From: Saccharomonospora marina XMU15
GTDB taxonomy: Bacteria > Actinomycetota > Actinomycetes > Mycobacteriales > Pseudonocardiaceae
DNA length: 64,000 bases
Direction of reading: 5' to 3'
Assembly (NCBI RefSeq): GCF_000244955.1
Contig: NZ_CM001439.1
Coordinates: 1,454,628 to 1,518,627 of the forward strand
Below, piece by piece: positions 61,116 to 64,000 of this stretch; position 1 is the first letter of the stretch; each line of letters starts with the position of its first letter. The notes below the pieces were generated by a model. That model ran no database searches. It was given only the letters and a program-made list of their open reading frames with translations, and had not been told where the DNA came from. The position numbers and the translations under genes are program-made.

Positions 61116-61685
61116 ACTCCAAGCACAGCCGCCTGTCCCGGGTGTGCCCGGTTGCGGTCGGCGTTGCGGGCTGTCCTTGTGGAGATGGCCTGGCGCGACA
61201 TCAACGCGGTCACCGTCGCGGCGGCCGCCGGACTCGAAGTCGGTACCTTCGCCCGACACTACCTAACCGTCGCCGACTGTGGTTTCGATGCTTTCGACGA
61301 GGCGGCACGTGAGTGCGGGGCGGTGTGCGCCAGGTCGATGCCCCCCGGCGCGCGTGACTGCGGGGAGCGCTTCCTGCGGCTGACCGGGGCTGTGCTGTGC
61401 TGGACGGTCGGGCGACCAGGGATGGCCAGGATGCTGTTCGTGGTCCCTGCCCAGTCAGGAGATTCGGCACTGCTGAAGCGGCACAGTGAGTTCAAACAGT
61501 CTCTCGTCGCGTTGTTCGACCGGCCCGATCCGAACTCGCCTGCCGGCCGCACCCACGCCGAGTTCCTTGTGGGGCTGTGTTGCCAGGTGATCGGTCGGGG
61601 CCTGGAAAACGGTGTGGAGTTCACTGAATTACGACGCAGTGTGTTGGAGCTTGCCCCATTCGCGGTAACCGCGTCCGGTCGCTGA
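61113..61685 (+). CDS. Cys-rich TetR-like regulator
   Basis: 190 aa. N-terminal LRSALRAVLVEMAWRDINAVTVAAAAGLEVGTFARHYL in part (~15-52) has the spacing of a TetR HTH but diverges at usually conserved positions. About ten cysteines, including an N-terminal CPGC, ADCGF, ECGAVC and LCC, are far more than usual; a metal- or redox-sensing role is possible but unproven. No ribosome-binding site; leaderless. Confidence 0.65.
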   Translation: MTPSTAACPGCARLRSALRAVLVEMAWRDINAVTVAAAAGLEVGTFARHYLTVADCGFDAFDEAARECGAVCARSMPPGARDCGERFLRLTGAVLCWTVGRPGMARMLFVVPAQSGDSALLKRHSEFKQSLVALFDRPDPNSPAGRTHAEFLVGLCCQVIGRGLENGVEFTELRRSVLELAPFAVTASGR

Positions 61686-61725
61686 CCAGGAATTAATTCG
61701 CTGAGTAGTCAACCGGGACGCAGGG

Positions 61726-61750
61726 TTGACATATAGAAACACGAGTGTTT
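61726..61750 (+). promoter_or_regulatory. TTGACA element with palindrome AAACAC-GA-GTGTTT
   Basis: TTGACA at 61726-61731 is followed by a perfect palindrome at 61737-61750 in the spacer region, upstream of the secreted-protein gene and just after the Cys-rich TetR-like gene. A 2-nt centre rules out an RNA hairpin, so a protein operator is likelier. The expected -10 position is T-rich but not consensus. Confidence 0.5.
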
Positions 61751-61805
61751 TTCTTTTTGGGCCGGTGGGTTTACTCACCGGTAACAGCGACCAATGGAGG
61801 TAGCA

Positions 61806-62282
61806 GTGGCTCGGCTCACCACGAAGATCACCGGACTGATCGTCGGCGCGATGGCGGTCTCCGGCCTCACGGCCGGTGTCGCACTCGCCGATCACGCGAA
61901 GGTCGACGGGACAATCACGGCTGCGGGCGACACCTGTAGCTGGACCGACGGAAGCCTCGACGGCAACCCGCCGCAGACGGTGACCCTCGACCGTACGACC
62001 GTGAACCCCAACGTCACGTGCACCGGCAGCGTCAGCGTCACGCTCAACAACGACCCGACGATCAGCTTCGACGACACGGCGGGCACCGCGACCGCGGACC
62101 TCATCAGCGTCACCGTCCAGAGGTCCGGCATTACGTGTGAGTACGAGGCTGCCGGCCTGCAGGCGCAGCGGGAGGGCACCACCAGGACCTACACGGCCAC
62201 CGGCGTCACCATCGAGAAGTCCGGCGGCAGCTTCCTGTGCCCGAGCTCGACGACGGCCGACGCGCAGTTCGTCTTCCACTGA
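61806..62282 (+). CDS. Small secreted protein, unknown function
   Basis: 158 aa from GTG 61806, 5 nt after GGAGG; ATG 61794 overlaps the ribosome-binding site. Signal peptide ~1-28 (KITGLIVGAMAVSGLTAGVALA, in part). The mature part is Thr/Ser/Val-rich, probably a beta-sandwich, with four Cys (DTCSW, VTCTG, ITCEY, FLCPS) forming likely two disulfides. No enzymatic motif. Resembles abundant actinobacterial cell-surface proteins. Confidence 0.75.
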   Translation: MARLTTKITGLIVGAMAVSGLTAGVALADHAKVDGTITAAGDTCSWTDGSLDGNPPQTVTLDRTTVNPNVTCTGSVSVTLNNDPTISFDDTAGTATADLISVTVQRSGITCEYEAAGLQAQREGTTRTYTATGVTIEKSGGSFLCPSSTTADAQFVFH

Positions 62283-62306
62283 GCGGCCGGCTGACAGCCG
62301 CGATCG

Positions 62307-62347
62307 ACGGCGCCGTGCCCCGGGGAACACCCGGGGTGCGGCGCCGT
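62307..62347. terminator. Long bidirectional terminator hairpin
   Basis: ACGGCGCCGTGCCCCGGG pairs with CCCGGGGTGCGGCGCCGT (18 bp with two G-T pairs, 5-nt loop). It lies between the stops of two converging genes, 24 bp and 1 bp away. Confidence 0.85.
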
Positions 62348-62348
62348 T

Positions 62349-63008
62349 TCAGTCCACCGGCTGGCCCGGGCTCACCCTCGGCTTCGGCATCCGGAGCTTG
62401 CGGATCTGGCTGGCGCGCACGAACGCGTACCAGCCGATGGAGGCGCCCTTGACGTTCTCCTTCGGGAACTTCGCCCGCACCTGACGGCTGATGCGGCGAC
62501 CGTTGAGGAAACCCTCCACCACCATGCCCAGCAGCATCACCGTGGTCAGCAACGTCGCGTACTGCTGTATCTGCGGGATCGGGATCAGCAAGGTGATGAA
62601 CACCAGGATGGCCAGCGGCATGAACAGGCCGAGCACGTTACGTCGGGAGTCCACCAGGTCGCGCACGTAAGCCTTGACCGGCCCGCGGTCGCGGGGCAGC
62701 AGGTAGCGCTCGTCACCGGCCATCATGCGCTCGCGCCGCTCCCTCGCTGCCGCCCTGCGCTCGTCCTTGCTGACCGGGTTCTTCTTGCGCAGCTCCCGGC
62801 TGCGCCGGATGGCTTCCCTGGTGGTACGTGGCGGTGGTGCGACGGGGCCACGCCGCTTGCCGTCGGCCTCCCGCCGCTTCGGGGTCGGCCGCCCCTTGCC
62901 GGGAGTGAAGCCCTTCGACGTGTGAGATTCGACCGACGACTCGCCCTCGCCCGCCTCGGTCTGGACGTCGTCGGCCTCTTGTGTGCTGGTACGGCGCAAG
63001 AACCTCAC
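62349..63008 (-). CDS. DUF3043 membrane protein
   Basis: 219 aa from GTG 63008 (MRFLRRTSTQEADD). A charged ~130-residue N-terminal region rich in Lys/Arg (SKGFTPGKGRPTPKRRE, RRSRELRKKNPVSKDERR), then VRDLVDSRRNVLGLFMPLAI and two TM helices (~135-180). C-terminus KGASIGWYAFVRASQIRKLRMPKPRV is the conserved DUF3043 end. Function unknown; found next to HesB in many actinobacteria. Confidence 0.88.
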   Translation of the reverse strand: MRFLRRTSTQEADDVQTEAGEGESSVESHTSKGFTPGKGRPTPKRREADGKRRGPVAPPPRTTREAIRRSRELRKKNPVSKDERRAAARERRERMMAGDERYLLPRDRGPVKAYVRDLVDSRRNVLGLFMPLAILVFITLLIPIPQIQQYATLLTTVMLLGMVVEGFLNGRRISRQVRAKFPKENVKGASIGWYAFVRASQIRKLRMPKPRVSPGQPVD

Positions 63009-63145
63009 CTTGACAGGGTATTGCAGGAGGCACTGGCGATGTTCAGCCGGTCGCAAGATGTGTCACCATGGACGATGGGAACAGAACGGGAGCCGGGCTT
63101 GTTGGCACCAGTGCCCCGCCTGCACCAAGACCTTGAGGGAGAGTC

Positions 63146-63523
63146 ATGACGACCGCTGAGCAGACCGGCAACACCCCCGGCGACGCCGGCGAGGCCACGC
63201 ACGGCGTCACCCTGACCGAGTCCGCGGCCAGCAAGGCCAAGGCGCTGCTCGATCAAGAGGGCCGCGACGACATGCACCTGCGCATCGCCGTGCAGCCCGG
63301 CGGCTGCGCCGGACTGCGGTACCAGCTGTTCTTCGACGAGCGCACGCTCGACGGCGACCTGTTCCGCGAGTTCAACGGGTTGCGGGTGGCCGTGGACCGG
63401 ATGAGCGCTCCGTACGTGCAGGGCGCCGAGATCGACTTCGTCGACACCATCGAGAAGCAGGGCTTCACGATCGACAACCCCAACGCGGGCGGATCGTGCG
63501 CCTGCGGCGACTCCTTCCACTGA
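63146..63523 (+). CDS. erpA: HesB/IscA-type iron-sulfur carrier (ErpA-like)
   Basis: 125 aa A-type carrier. VTLTESAASKAKALLDQEG at the start of the fold. The three cluster-binding Cys are in PGGCAGLRY and GGSCACGDSFH. Delivers Fe-S clusters to target proteins such as lipoyl synthase. The ~20 N-terminal residues are variable. Orthologue of M. tuberculosis Rv2204c by position. Confidence 0.92.
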   Translation: MTTAEQTGNTPGDAGEATHGVTLTESAASKAKALLDQEGRDDMHLRIAVQPGGCAGLRYQLFFDERTLDGDLFREFNGLRVAVDRMSAPYVQGAEIDFVDTIEKQGFTIDNPNAGGSCACGDSFH

Positions 63524-63546
63524 GCCGCCACCGAAACCGGCCACAA

Positions 63547-63589
63547 CGACGGGCGCCGGTCACGCGATTCGCGTGACCGGCGCCCGTCG
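63547..63589. terminator. Perfect 21-bp stem-loop after hesB
   Basis: CGACGGGCGCCGGTCACGCG... folds on itself: 63547-63567 is complementary to 63569-63589, effectively a 3-5 nt loop. No U-tract; typical strong actinobacterial terminator. Confidence 0.9.
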
Positions 63590-63690
63590 CATTTCACCTG
63601 GTTGGCCACAGGGGCCGCGGGCGTCGTTGACCGCGGTCCCCCGTGAGTCCGGCCCCCTTGGAAGGCACGGAAGGCACGGATCGTGCCCGG

Positions 63691-63894
63691 TCAGACGTAC
63701 TCGTCCAGCTCGACAACCCGTGCGTGGCAGGCATCGTCGACCGTCCACGGCGCCGCGGGGCGCTGCTGCCGCGGCGCGGGCGATTCCTGGCTCCGCGGGA
63801 TCTCGGCGCAGTCGGCGATCAACTCGGCGAACGTGTCCGGTTCAGTGGCGAAGTTCACACCGGTACGGTAGGGGGTCGCGACGATGCGCGACAC
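63691..63894 (-). CDS. Possible small protein, unknown function
   Basis: 67 aa from GTG 63894 (SRIVATPYRTGVNFATEPDT). Codon third positions are strongly GC-rich as in real genes here. LIADCAEIPRSQESPAPRQ is hydrophilic; ends VVELDEYV. No ribosome-binding site with good spacing and no family recognised. Divergent from the PfkB kinase. Confidence 0.45.
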   Translation of the reverse strand: MSRIVATPYRTGVNFATEPDTFAELIADCAEIPRSQESPAPRQQRPAAPWTVDDACHARVVELDEYV

Positions 63895-63953
63895 CCTTAC
63901 CGCTCGGTAGTCTCGCGGCGGGGCCAAGCCGACGAATTCTTCTGGAGGAACCG

Positions 63954-64000
63954 GTGACAGGGAAGTCCCGGATCGCGGTCGCGGGCAGCATCGCGACCGA
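63954..64000 (+). CDS. PfkB-family carbohydrate/nucleoside kinase, N-terminus
   Basis: Only the first 15 codons are inside the window (GTG behind GGAGGA): MTGKSRIAVAGSIAT, the start of the PfkB fold. By position after DUF3043/HesB it should correspond to M. tuberculosis AdoK (Rv2202c), adenosine kinase. The catalytic region is beyond the window. Confidence 0.75.
   Translation, partial: MTGKSRIAVAGSIAT

Noticed and set aside
61737-61750. Rho-independent terminator with T-run
   Set aside because: The palindrome has only a 2-nt centre, so an RNA hairpin cannot close; an operator is the better reading.

Overview
The window is a high-GC actinobacterial chromosome segment. The GC-rich third codon positions, frequent GTG/TTG starts, mycothiol-era gene content and gene order point to the Pseudonocardiaceae (Amycolatopsis/Saccharomonospora/Prauserella-like), but I cannot fix the genus from sequence alone. 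Nearly all of it is core chromosome. Several blocks keep the order known from Mycobacterium tuberculosis: fasR-like regulator / fabD / fabH / acpP / fabF, aceE, the DUF3052 gene and ahpE; then lipA, lipB, a TIGR01777 epimerase, the lipoyl E2 gene, lpdA, pepA, ilvE, cobT; then DUF3043, HesB and a PfkB kinase.

Layout. 1-5.9 kb: the end of a trypsin-like protease, an ElaA-type acetyltransferase, bioF, a PIG-L deacetylase, a DEAD-box helicase, yaaA, a tiny Cys/His-rich ORF and a VOC protein. 5.9-17.6 kb: proS, a YhgE/ABC-2-like membrane protein behind a palindrome-studded promoter, YjbQ, the three-gene proton-translocating transhydrogenase pntAa-pntAb-pntB, an Lsr2-type nucleoid protein with a very long Lys/Ala-rich tail, a one-TM protein with a NERD-like domain, a secreted subtilase, DUF3145 and a membrane-anchored protein. 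17.6-28.0 kb: type II fatty-acid synthase operon and regulator, an FMN alpha-hydroxy-acid oxidase, aceE, DUF3052 and ahpE. 28.0-28.9 kb: the only accessory-looking patch, a tRNA-Val gene whose 3' part is duplicated 746 bp downstream, bracketing a toxin/antitoxin-like pair with a frame-disrupted toxin. 28.9-45.5 kb: a zinc metallopeptidase, a 2H phosphoesterase, DUF4383 (behind a SigF/SigB-type promoter), PP2C, dnaE1, an MFS exporter, a sirtuin, an acyl-CoA dehydrogenase, DedA, lipA, an SDR, a TetR divergon and an F420/LLM oxidoreductase. 45.5-64 kb: lipB, PAP2, an epimerase, the E2 gene, lpdA, pepA, ilvE, cobT, ispD, an aldo/keto reductase with TetR regulators, a small secreted protein, DUF3043, HesB and the start of a PfkB kinase.

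How the genes fit together. Pyruvate dehydrogenase E1 (aceE), the double-lipoyl E2, E3 (lpdA), octanoyltransferase (lipB) and lipoyl synthase (lipA) give an almost complete set for making and lipoylating the pyruvate/2-oxoglutarate dehydrogenase assembly. The fab operon supplies the octanoyl-ACP that lipB uses. Transhydrogenase, AhpE, YaaA and HesB belong to redox and iron homeostasis.

The most interesting points are: (1) the tRNA-Val att-like duplication with its TA-like module and twin operator palindromes sitting on the -35 and -10; (2) the Lsr2 N-domain fused to a histone-H1-like tail in place of the usual DNA-binding domain; (3) several clear operator palindromes (7718-7774, 9245-9259, 14677-14694, 43803-43866, 61737-61750); (4) a SigF-type promoter ahead of DUF4383; and (5) a 28-codon Cys/His ORF sharing its 3' end with the neighbouring VOC gene. 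I see no CRISPR array, insertion sequence, rRNA or biosynthetic cluster.
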